From Micractinium sp. NFX-FRZ (taxonomy: Eukaryota > Chlorophyta > Trebouxiophyceae > Chlorellales > Chlorellaceae), in assembly GCA_029339195.1 (NCBI GenBank), contig JAPTJF010000237.1, positions 29,374 to 93,373 of the forward strand: DNA of 64,000 nucleotides, written 5' to 3'. Under the pieces are notes generated by a model. The model ran no database searches. It worked only from the letters and a program-made list of their open reading frames with translations, and was not told where the DNA came from. A program made the position numbers and the translations under genes. This document shows, in pieces, positions 11,158 through 21,397 of this stretch (position 1 is its first letter; every line of letters begins with the position of its first letter).

Positions 11158-13038
11158 ATGTGCAGTGGACCTCAGACACTTCGAGCGGGGAGGCCGGAAT
11201 GGGTTGTAATGGCAGCTCGCGTGCCTGCCGCCAGCCGCCGCCACCAGCGGCCTAGCCGCCCCGCTGCCGCTGGCACCTGCATGGCTCCTCCAGCCAGAAC
11301 AGCAGGATGGCACACCCCTTGTCATTCGCAGCTGCAACTGCGGCCTCGCAGCACAGTGTGCGTGGCGGCAGCCACAGCGGCGGCCACGGTAGCGGCTGCG
11401 CCCGCTGCCGGCAGCCCTCTGGTTGCTGGGCTGGCAGTGCTGGTGGGGTGGCTGGTCATTGCGGGGAGCTGTATCCGCAGCTTGCCCCAGATATTGAGGA
11501 TCCTCAAGAACAACAGGTACGGCCAACCTGGCACCTGCGCCTGCACATACCGCAAGCGCGCATGTTTTGTGCAGAGGCTTGGCCACCTGGTGCCAGCATG
11601 CGCACGCAGCGCTCGGGTCTCGCTACCGCAGGCTGCGGCATGCCCTTGCTGTCCCCACCATCACCCTCAGCCCCCAACCCCGAACGTTTCCCCTGCAGCG
11701 TGCGCGGCCTCTCCCTCACTTCCTTCTCTTCCGAGCTCTTTTGCTATACGATCTCGGTTGCCTACAACCTCGCCAACGGGTATGCCTTCTCAACTTTCGG
11801 CGACACGGGTGAGAATGCTCTGCCTGCCTTCCTGCCGCCCATGCCGATTCTTTACTTCTTTCACAGCTTAAAATCCGTAGCTTTGACCTCGGCCGTGGCG
11901 CAGGCCGCTCTGCATTGGCGCACAGCAGCAACAGCTGTGTCGTGCTCCTGTGCAACCCACCCACCCACCATCTGTCCTGCCTGCCCTGTTCCTCTGCAGC
12001 AATCTGCGCACTGCAGAACATTGCCATCGTCGGCCTGATCTTCAAGATGGGCACTGTGCAGCGCAGCACCCAAGTGGTGCTGTCTGCTGCCCTGGCGGGC
12101 GCCGCATGGTGGCTGCTGGGCGGCCACTGCCCGCCGGCCATGCTGACGACGCTGCAGACGGGGTCGGTGGCGCTGCTGGCGCTGGGCGGGCGCCTGCCGC
12201 AGGTAAGAGCCTTCACTGCTTCTCTGTTGGGCAGGTTTTGGGTGCGGCGGGGGAGGCGGGCATGCCGTGCCGCCGGCCAAGGTGGCGGCGGGGGCGGCGG
12301 AGGGGAGGTTTGGCTGCTGTTCTTAGCTACTGACCTGCGCTCCCCCTCTCCACAACTTCAACCCAACCCGGATGTGTGTCATCACCCCAGCTAGCTGTCA
12401 CACCCGCCCCCGCCCGCCCGCAGATCGTGCTGAACGTGCGGCGCGGCAACAGCGGGGAGCTGAGCCTGGTGACGTGTGCGCTGAGCCTGGCTGGCAACCT
12501 GGCCCGCGTGTTCACCACCCTCACGCTCGTCAAGGACCCGCTCATTCTGGGGTCGGCCGCCACGCAGGTGAGGAGCAGCTTCTCACCTGTGTGGCAGCTG
12601 CCTGCTTGCCTGAAGTCCCTCCTTTCTTTCATTGGCTCACCTGTGTGCCCGCTGCCTGCATGCCTGAACTGTGTCTTATCTTTCAAACTGGCTCACCTGT
12701 GTGGCAGCTGCCTGCATGCCTGAACTTTCTCTCACTCAAAGCGGGGCTGGGTTTTAGAGGGTGCCTCTTCCGGGCTGCCTGCATGGGCGGGTGGGGAGGC
12801 GCTGGTGTGTGCCCTGCCAGCTCACCGCCCTCACAGCCACACAAGTGGGACTGCACAGCCAGCAGGGGCACTGCTCGCAGGTGGTGCACCGCCCGTGCCC
12901 TTTTGCCGCAAAATGCATGTCCCCTCCCTTCCCCACCCCACCCTCTCGTGGCAGGCGATCCTCAACGGCATCCTCACCTGGCAGACGATCGACACGGCAC
13001 GCCGGCTGCGTGCCGAGCCTGCCCCCCAGGCGGCATGA
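11158..13038 (+). CDS. MPDU1: MPDU1/PQ-loop family membrane protein with plastid-type N terminus
   Basis: Five exons (11158-11516, 11699-11808, 12000-12202, 12424-12567, 12955-13038) give 299 residues. The first PQ loop is SLPQILRILKNNSVRGLSL, followed by SELFCYTISVAYNLANGYAF. The second is GGRLPQIVLNVRRGNSGELS, followed by SLAGNLARVFTTL and KDPLILG. Order and motifs match mannose-P-dolichol utilization defect 1, an ER protein needed to use dolichol-linked mannose and glucose. About seven hydrophobic helices fit the family. The first 80 residues are unusual: rich in Arg, Ser and Ala, almost without acidic residues, and ending in STVCVAAAT, like a chloroplast transit peptide. Whether the protein is in the ER or the plastid is therefore open. 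Intron 4 carries a three-copy tandem repeat. Confidence 0.85.
12582..12725 (+). repeat. Three-copy tandem repeat in MPDU1 intron 4
   Basis: Copies begin at 12582, 12636 and 12692 (period 54-56). Each opens with CTCACCTGTGTG and continues through a GCTGCCTGC core to CCTGAA. They are diverged between the cores and lie wholly inside the intron. Confidence 0.8.
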
Positions 13039-13381
13039 GGGCATCATCCATTCATCACACCCAATGTAGCATTGCCATTCTGGACCTGTTTTTGTGGCAT
13101 TCTCTTTTGCTGGTACTTGCTGTCATGCCAACTGTCAAGTCTGTCCTGCCATCTGTCAACCTCTCAATGGTCTGAACCCATCTGAAGCCTTGATGGTAAC
13201 GTGCTGGTACCACTTGCAAAGAAGGTCATTGCTAGAAGGGGTGATGAAAGGACGAGAGGGATAGGTGCAAGGGTGTGGGAAAACGAAATCAAGGTGCAGG
13301 GCAGGAGGCGGGGGGAGACAAAAACCGGGCCCTAGCAGCAACAGCAAGTACAGGTAGCAACCATCCATCGCAGCGCGGGCA
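13039..13381. other. Convergent intergenic gap
   Basis: This holds the 3' UTRs of the MPDU1-like gene (+) and the ABC1 kinase gene (-). No TGTAA signal was found on either strand, and nothing else was seen. Confidence 0.45.
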
Positions 13382-16300
13382 TCAGCGTGTGCTGCCCTTC
13401 GCAGGCGCCTCCTGCCGCGCTGCCTGCGTGCCATTGCTGCTGCCAGCTGCTGTGACCGTGGGACGCACAATCACGCTGCTGCCTGCTGCGGTTGCCCGGT
13501 ACGACGGCGCCGCCGCCGAGCTTGCAGAGGAGTTGCTGACGCCGCCGCTGCTGCTGCTGGGCCTGCTGCTTGTGGGGGACAGCGGGCGCATCACCGCCGC
13601 CGGCTGCTTGCTGCCAGCAGGCCTGCTGCTGCTGCTGCTGCTGGCGTTGGCAGATCTGCCGCTGCCACTGCTTGCTGTGGTAGCAGACCTACCGCTGCTG
13701 GCTGCACCAGCTGGGCTGCCGCTGCTGCTGCCACTGCCGCCGCTGCTGCTGCTGCCACTGCCGCCGCCGCTGCTGGGCGGCGGCGATGGCGCGCTGCTGC
13801 TCGCGGCAGCGGCGGCTGCAAACCCTGCTGCGCTGCTCGCATCACCGCGGGCCGCGCGGTTTGCCCGCTCTGCTGCTGCCGCCGCCTCCGCCTGTGAGGC
13901 TGCGGAGCTGAACAGGGCATCGCCCACGAGCAGCCAGCGGATGGTGCGGGCCGCTGCTCGTGAGGCGACTGCCTGTCCAATGGAGATGGGCAGGCGCAGC
14001 GCCTCGGCCCGCTCCTCGTCGTTCAGCGTCTGCGGGCGGGGGGACAGGGAGACACACGGGGCAGCACACAAGTCACACACATGTTGCCTTTTAGCAGGCA
14101 CCTTCAATTTCTTGCTTTCCTAGCCAGCTGAGCACAGGCCACGAGCTGGGGTCGCCCAAGAGAAGCATAAGACACTCGCGGGCCCTCAACCAGGGCACCG
14201 CTGCTGCCTCATGCCGCCTCGTCCACCACCCACTGCAAGCAGCCACAAGTATGGCCGCCCAAGGGGCAGCCCCTGCTCCCTCGCCGTCTCACCTCTGCCT
14301 CGGTCACCACCCACTGCAGAATGGCAGCCGAGGTCTGGAGGGAGGCCAGGGCAGACTCCCAGGGGGCTGCGCCACCGCTGCTGGGCGCCCCGGCCGCTTC
14401 TTCAAACCAGTCGCCGCCAGACTGCTGCTGCCGCTGGCCCACCGTGGACTCCTGAGGGGCAGAGGGTGCCAGAGGGGAAGGGGGGAGGAGAGGGTGGGAA
14501 GGGGTGGACGAGAAGTGAGGGAAGGGAAGGGAGAGGGCAGGGCATGCCGACCGACTGGCAGGCTGAAAGGGGGCGCCTGGAAGGTGGAAATGTCAAAGAG
14601 GTGAAGAGACCAGCAACTGGTTCCACCCTCTTTCCGTTGGCCTTTTGTAACCAACCAGGGGAGCACGCACCTGCAGCACTTTGGCCAGCCGAGTGATCCC
14701 CTCCACCTGCTCCCGGTCCTGCTCATCCGACAGCCGGGGCAGTGCTGTCAGGGCCTCTGCTAGCGCGTGCACCAGCAGGCTGCCGCCGCTGGTGCTGCCC
14801 AGGGTGCTGCCTGCAGGGGCAGACAGGGCAAGGGCAGGCGAATGATTAGTTTGTACTGCTATGAACGCACACGCACAGGGGGGTGCACGGCATTGCTGGA
14901 GCACATGACTGCATCGCCGTACTGGCTGGGCATGGCAAGGTGGCAGGCAGGGCGTGGCAGGGCGCAGGATGAGGCATGGTGCGTTGGACATGGCAACAGG
15001 TTGCTTACACACCCCCCAACACTGCCCAGGACAGCCCCACTCACGTGCACCCAGCGAGGCGGACAGCAGCTCCTGCCGCGCGCTGCCCACCACGCTGTCT
15101 GCCGCCAGCCGCCAGCCGGCATCAATCCCCTTGGCCAGCTCCTCGGTCACTGAGGGTGGGGCAGGCAGGTGGGAGGGTGTACGGGAGGGGTGAGGATGCC
15201 ATGCTTGTGTGATGAAGTGTGTACAAAGTCTCAGGAAGTCAGCGTGACCGCTTCTGTTGGCCAGCTGACAGGGTTACGGCCGGCAGGGAGGGGCCGAAAA
15301 GGGAGCAACCAATGGGACTGTGAGGGCGGTGCATTTAAAACACACATGGTGGCAAGACAACGAGGCACGACCTGCGGGTGAAGAGCAGCACAACGCTGGC
15401 CCCCCGGAAACCGCCCACCTATTCCGCGCACAAACTCCCCCTCGGGGGACAGCAGCAGGGCCAGCGCGTCGCCGCGCTGCACCGCGCCTGCAGGCAAGGC
15501 AGCAGAACGCGGGGCGATGGCCATGCGCTGGGTGTTAAGACATGGGCATAGATTATTGTTAGTTGCAAGCAGTCCACAAGGACTAGAAAATGAGCAGACA
15601 AAACTATTGACCCCGGCTGCCCCATTGGCTCGCCACACCCAAGCGGCTGGCATGTCGGGTGGCTCCCCACTCACTTGGCCGGCCGTCGACTGGGCGGCGC
15701 GGCTGCGGCCGCCCGGCAGGGCGCACCGCCTGGGCGATCAGGCTCTCCATGCGCCGGAAGTTGAACTGCAGAAAGGAGGGGCAACAGCATGGTGGGTTAA
15801 AGGGTGTAAGGAAGGGGGGATCAGGCTCTCCATTTGCCGGGGATGAACGAGGAAGAGGGTGCAAGGGTAGAAACAGCAGAGGGGTTGATTCGTACCAACA
15901 TGTGTTGAGTGTGAGCACCGGCCGGAACATCGCACAGCTGGCCGTCGGACGGCGGTACAGATACAGCTAGCAGGTGGGCTGTACTGCTGCATGCTGCGCC
16001 CTGCCCCGGCCAAATGTGTCCCCCATCTGACTGCCCACCACCACCACCCCACCTGCCCGTCCTTGTAGAGCAGCGCCACCAGCGTGCCCCGCAGCTCAGG
16101 AGTGGTGTCGGTCAGCAGGCGGCGAGCGATCCACGGATAAGCGGCACCCAGCACCTGGACGGGGGCGGGGCGGAGGGCGGGACAGGGCAGGGAAGCCTGT
16201 CAGCAGCGGCAGCGACAGCGGCACGGTGACAGGAGGGGTGACAGGACACAGCAGCACCGCAGCAGCAGCCGCGGTGTCCTCCCCAGAGGGAGCGAGCCCT

Positions 16301-17664
16301 AGTGGGAACGCAGCAGCGCAGCCCCGCTTGGTGACTTGAGCAGCACAGCAGAGCACAGCACAGCACAGCACAGCACAGCAGCACACCTTGTAGTTTGGGT
16401 CTGAGGCCAGCGCAATGCCCTGGAGAGGCAGGGGGGGGGGGGGTGCAGGGCAGCAAGCGGCGAGTGAGGAAGCAACATATGTACAGCGAGCACACAGGCC
16501 TGCAGCTGCCAGGCAGGCAGCAGGCAGCAGACGGAGCACGTGGCAGGGCGCTGAGCATTGAATGCAGGAAGAAGCATTGCTGGAGCCGTCTCCACTCCAA
16601 CGGCTCACCTCGAGCACGGACAGGGAGCGCACGAGCAGCGTGTAGTAGGGCGGGATCTGGAAGCGGAACTGGTACATGGTGCGGCCTGCAGGGGCGGGGG
16701 GCCAGGACGGGTATGGCAAATGCAGGATGGTGACGGGACGGCAAGCAGCAGCAGGAGGGGCTGCGCACTGGGCAGCAGGGGGACTGGGCATTGAGTCTGC
16801 ACTCTGATCATCACAGCTGGCCACATCCCCTCGGAGAGCATCACAACTGGGAGAATGCCCTCTCTCAGTCCCCTCTCCCCCGGCGATCCCCTCCATCGCC
16901 TGCGACTCATTCTCAAACCGCTGCCCCTCCCCTCCCCTCCCCTCCCCTCGCACTCACCCAGCTGCCCGCTCAGGTCCCCAAAGCTCAGGTTGCTCACGCC
17001 GCCCTTCAGGGCCTCCGCAAACACGCCCGTCAGCGCCGGCACAATCTCCTCCTTCTCCTCACCCTGCACCCGTGGCACCCAGGTGCGCAGAGGCGTGGGT
17101 GCATGCCGGCCCCACTACTGTCGCAATGGAGTGGAGAGCAGCAGCAGCAACGGTGGTTCCTACTAAACCGGGGCATGGCACCAACACCAAGCAAAATTGC
17201 CAGCTGCCGGCAGCCGGCCTGGCGCTGGGGCTAGCCAGACAGCCAGCCAGAAAGCAAGGCGTATCGCCAGCCTGGCATGGACACTCCGGCTGCCACACCA
17301 GCCTGGCATGTGCTCTCACCTCCGCCTTGGGCAGCATGCCCAGCGTGACAAAGTCGTCTGCCAGCGCATCAAACTCGCGGTTCACCAGGTGCAGCGTGGC
17401 GCGCATGAGGCCCCTGCACACCAGGCAGGGACAATGGCGTGGGAGGAAGTACGACGGTGGGCAGGTGGGGCAGGAGAATTGAGGTGGGGATGTGACAAGC
17501 CAGGTGGCCCTGGGCCCCTCTGCTGCTGCGCTGCTTTGCAGGCTAAAGTGCCCCTGGCATGCCAACCCATGCCTAGGTAACCCCCTGTTCACGCTCACCC
17601 CTGCATCAGCACCCCTGCATCCGAGCCCTTACACCTTACACCCCTACACCCTAAATATCTCCTC

Positions 17665-17708
<44 letters not shown>

Positions 17709-20700
17709 AAGCCCACCTGCGTATCGTGACGTCCACCTCCCCCATCATCCCAAAGTCGAGGTAGGCCAGCTTGCCGTCACGCGTGCGCAGCAGGTTGCCG
17801 GGGTGCGGGTCTGCGGCGGGAGGGTGGCAGGTGAGGGTGTGAGGGCGCGCAGCACATGCCTAGCATTTGCGTCAGCGCTACCCATTCACAGCCTAATCAT
17901 CCTGTGTCACCCCCGCATCCCCAAAACCCACCCATGAAGCACAAGCACACATGCAGAGCTTGGCTTGGCTTGGCTTGGCTTGGCTTGGCCCACCCATCAA
18001 CTCTCCTCCCCCACCACCCAGGAAGCACAGGCACACATGTGCAGCCGGGTTTGATCCCTCACCCGCGTGGTAGAACCCTTCCTCCAGCATCTGCTCCAGG
18101 CTGCACCGCACCCCCACCTCCACCAGCCGTAAGTCGTCCGACGACGACGACACCGGGGGGCTGCCGGGAAGCTGCTCGCTGGCTTCCGCCGCCGCGCTGT
18201 AGGCGGTGCGCAGCCGCTCGCCGTCCACCCACTCCATGACCAGCACCTTGCGGGTGCACATGGAGGTGTGCATGGCGGGGACGTAGATGTCCTGCGCAGG
18301 AGCGGAGTGGAGTGGCGGGGGGGCAGTGCAGGTGGGGCGGCTAAGAGGAGGGTGGGAGTGGGCCCCGGGGGGGGCGAGCGAGGTGCACAGCGAGGCGTAC
18401 ATGCCGGCAACTGCGACGCCCTGTGAGGGGGGGCAGCGTGCAGCGTGATGCTGTCCTGTGGTCGCTCCGCTTGCCCTCCATGTGCCAGTACAGCTCCCAC
18501 GACCAGGACGCCAACAAACGACACCCTTCTCCCCCCCGCTACATCCCGGCCCAACACCTCGCCCCACCCACCCACCCACTGCGCCTCACCTCCATGTGCC
18601 CGTACAGCTCACGGAACCGCACCCCGTTGGCCGCCTCGTGCCGGTAGTCCAGCTCGCGGAAGAGGCTCGAAGCCCACTCATCCAGCAAGGCAGGAAGGTC
18701 AGAGTTGAACTTGCGCCAGCGGCGCACCAACGCCAGCAGCTGCGGTGGGGCGGAACAGGCGGGCGGGTGGGCGGGCGGGTGGTATGCCACAGAGAGGCCG
18801 GGGGGTAGGAGTGCGCACAGGCAGCAGGAGGGGTGTGAGTGCAGGAAGGCAGGCAGGGCCTACAAACGCTCCTGCTTGCATCCTTCTGTTGCTGGTAGAA
18901 CCAAACGCTCCCGCCCACCCACCAAGCGCGCGCTTTTCCCAGCCCCGGCACGCAGCCGCACTCCTACCTCCCACCCCCTAAATCACCCTTTCCTACATCA
19001 CCACTTCCCCACCTGGCGCAGCACGTAGACGTCGAGCGCAATGGAGGCTGCCACCCCCGGGCGCTGCACCTTGACCGCCACCGCCTCCCCGGTGGTGCGC
19101 AGCACGCCGCGGTACACCTGGCCCAACGAGGCGGCTGCAGAGGGGAGGGGGCCGGGGGAAGGGGTGCGGGATATGGGGAAACGATGAACGCTCAATAATT
19201 GAAGGCGGGTCTTCTGGTGTACACCCTCAAACCACGTGTGCACGGAAAAACGATGGCGGGTGGCAGGTGGGCTGCAGAGAACAGGGGCGGGTGGCGTCCG
19301 GCTGTGCGCCCTGCTGCCCACTCGCATGCGTACTACAGATGCCCCTCGGCCCCGCACCTGCCACGGCCTGCGGTGAGATGGAGGAGAACACCTCGCTCAC
19401 AGAGGCCACGCCATACTCCGCACAGATCACCTCAAAGGCCTGCACATGACACACAGGCAGACAGTGGTAAACCAGCTGGTGAGCAGGATGGTGGGGCAGA
19501 GTGGGACATGGGGTGGGGTAGAGTTGGGGCAGAAACAGGCAGCGGGGCAGCGGCACATGAGCAGGTGCCACCTGAGGCACTGCAGGGGAGACTGGCAGGC
19601 GCTCCCCTTGTGAAGCACTGGCATCTGGAATCAACCCCGCACACCATCTGCCAACAGGAGCTCGGTTGGTAATGTTCAAGATTTCAAGGACTGCAGCCCG
19701 TACCCCTAAGCCAGGCTGCCACCGCCTGCCTGGCAGCGCCCACCCGCCCAGCTGCCCCACCTGGTCGTTGCAGAAGGGCGGGATCTGGTCCTGCAGCTTC
19801 TCCAGCTCCCGCAGGAACTCGGGAGGGGCCACATCGGGGCTGCAGGTGGGCAGGGGCAGAGGGGAACCATAAGGCGGCAGCAGCGGCGGCAGGGCGGCCA
19901 GGCACCGGCTGGGGTGGAGGACTTAACACCTGTGTGTTCAGTGGCCATCCTGCTGCGGTCAGCGAGAGACTGGGTGCCCCTTACCAACCCCTGCTGCGGC
20001 TCAATAAGACTGCGGGTCCGGCAGCAGCGGCAGCAGCAGCAGCGGCGGCCAGGCAACTGCAGCCCCAACAGCGCCGCCAGCACCCAGCTGGCAGCACCCA
20101 GAGCCAGCAAACAACCCCATGCATGCACACCCCCAGCCTCCAGGCCAGCATGCCACTGTGCGCCCGCCCATCCTGTCCTCACCGACTGGACACTGCCTGC
20201 CCGATCTTCACGAAAGCGGGGCCCAGCTCTGTGAGCAGTCGGCGCAGCTTGTTGGCGCGTGCGTCTGTGAGGGCCTGAGCGCTGGCGCCACGGTTGGTCA
20301 GCCTCCCCTCCATCAGCCAGCTGCCCAGGGCCGCGCTGATCTGCAGCGTGCGCGTGAGCACCGCCACCGGCCGCGTCTGCAGTGACGGAGGCAGGGGCCC
20401 GGAGGGAGCATGTGTGGGGCGAATGTGCGGCAACAAGGGGGGGCCTGCGGCGGCGGCTGGCTGCGGCAGCGGTGGAATGCTGGGCACGGGCAGCAAGACA
20501 GCAAGCGCACAGTCCCTCTCGCACATCACAATAATGCAGAGTAGGGCCCGGAGGGAGCATGTGTGGGCGAATGTGCGGCAACAAGGGGGGGCCTGCGGCG
20601 GCGGCTGGCTGCGGCAGCGGTGGAATGCTGGGCAAGGGCAGCATATCAGCAACGGCACAGTCTCTACTGGCATGTCACAGTATAAAAGTTATCTCCATGC

Positions 20701-21022
20701 ATACCTGCCAGTAGTCTGCGTTGGCTATGGGTGTGTAGACAGCAAATGGCAGCTCCTCATCTGCCTTCACCTTGGCGCCGCCGCTGCCGCCGCCGCCGCT
20801 GGCAGCGCGGACCACCACGCCACCCTGCCTGCCGCCGCTGCGCACGGCTCTCGACACCAGTTCTCTCGCATACTGCTGATGCAGCGGCCTGCCCGGGCTG
20901 CAGGCGCGCCAGCTCTGGTGGGCAGGTCGGGACGTCCGCAGTGCGCCCCAGGGCACCGCTCCGTTGCTGCTGGGTCGCGATGCAATCGGACCCGAAGATG
21001 AGAGCGACACTGAGAGTCGCAT
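13382..21022 (-). CDS. ABC1/UbiB-like atypical kinase (ABC1K family), plastid type
   Basis: Nineteen exons splice in frame to 963 residues: 20705-21022, 20183-20376, 19761-19839, 19358-19439, 19013-19134, 18590-18739, 18063-18291, 17717-17810, 17320-17413, 16958-17063, 16609-16685, 16387-16419, 16053-16154, 15675-15765, 15419-15487, 15045-15149, 14671-14810, 14293-14451 and 13382-14029. The Ser/Arg-rich N terminus before VVVRAASG looks like a chloroplast transit peptide. All ABC1K signatures are present: KIGQ (Lys about 163), the Ala-rich loop [20 protein letters not shown] (Lys about 246), [18 protein letters not shown] (about 389-396) and LDFGMMGE (Asp 409). Plastid ABC1Ks control prenylquinone and tocopherol metabolism in plastoglobules. 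The last 150 or so residues are a Ser/Ala/Gly-rich tail, which makes this longer than the usual 650-750 residues. I cannot assign the exact subfamily. Confidence 0.9.
16351..16385. repeat. GCACA pentanucleotide repeat in ABC1K intron
   Basis: A run of about six GCACA units sits directly downstream (on the minus strand) of the donor after the 33-base exon 16387-16419. A G13 run at 16431-16443 flanks the same exon on the other side, so this very small exon is bracketed by simple repeats. Confidence 0.8.
17666..17706. repeat. Uninterrupted 41-base poly-C tract (poly-G in the transcript)
   Basis: Forty-one consecutive C lie inside the ABC1K intron 17414-17716. The gene is on the minus strand, so the pre-mRNA carries G41 beginning about ten bases after the 5' splice site at 17716. 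The exact length is uncertain, since such runs assemble poorly. Confidence 0.85.
17959..17989. repeat. CTTGG pentanucleotide repeat in ABC1K intron
   Basis: Six tandem CTTGG units lie in the intron between exons 17717-17810 and 18063-18291. Confidence 0.8.
20396..20690. repeat. Near-identical 148-bp tandem duplication in ABC1K intron 1
   Basis: Two units start at 20396 and 20544, both opening GGGCCCGGAGGGAGCATG. They differ by a one-base indel in a G run and by a modest number of substitutions near the unit ends. Both lie in the intron 20377-20704. The similarity points to a recent duplication. Confidence 0.85.
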
Positions 21023-21397
21023 AGCGCTGTGCAAAAGGCCCCACTGCCGCACAGCTCCCTTCAGCATAGCCGGGAGAGCCCCAGCAGCATAGCGGCTATA
21101 CACTGCAAGATCGAATGATCGCGGAGGCAAGGGGCGAGGTGGGTGCGCCGAAATATCGGGTCATCCGAAGCATCCTGCTGAGTGAGGTGGCGGAGGTGCC
21201 GCGCCGCCGCTGACAGTGGCACGGGTAGCCGGGGCCGTCACGGCCACCCAGATTGGAACGCATTGCCTAAAGTGGGGACAGGATAGTGGATGTTTATGAG
21301 CGGCAATGGCGGACTGGTGCTGGAACCATTCCAGCTGTACACTGCGGTGGCACGTTGAAGGTCGCCTATACCGTGGAGACGGGGCCTGCTACGGTTT
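21023..21397. other. Divergent promoter region
   Basis: These 375 bases lie between the ABC1 kinase start (-) and the first in-frame ATG of the RBR ligase (+). The frame upstream of 21022 stays open on the minus strand without another ATG. Part of the right side may be 5' UTR or an unrecognised first exon of the RBR gene. Confidence 0.4.

Noticed and set aside
13275..14123. Long Leu/Ala-rich plus-strand frame (282 codons) opposite the ABC1 kinase last exon
   Set aside because: It is the antisense shadow of a Ser/Ala/Gly-rich coding exon. The minus-strand exon keeps phase with 18 upstream exons.
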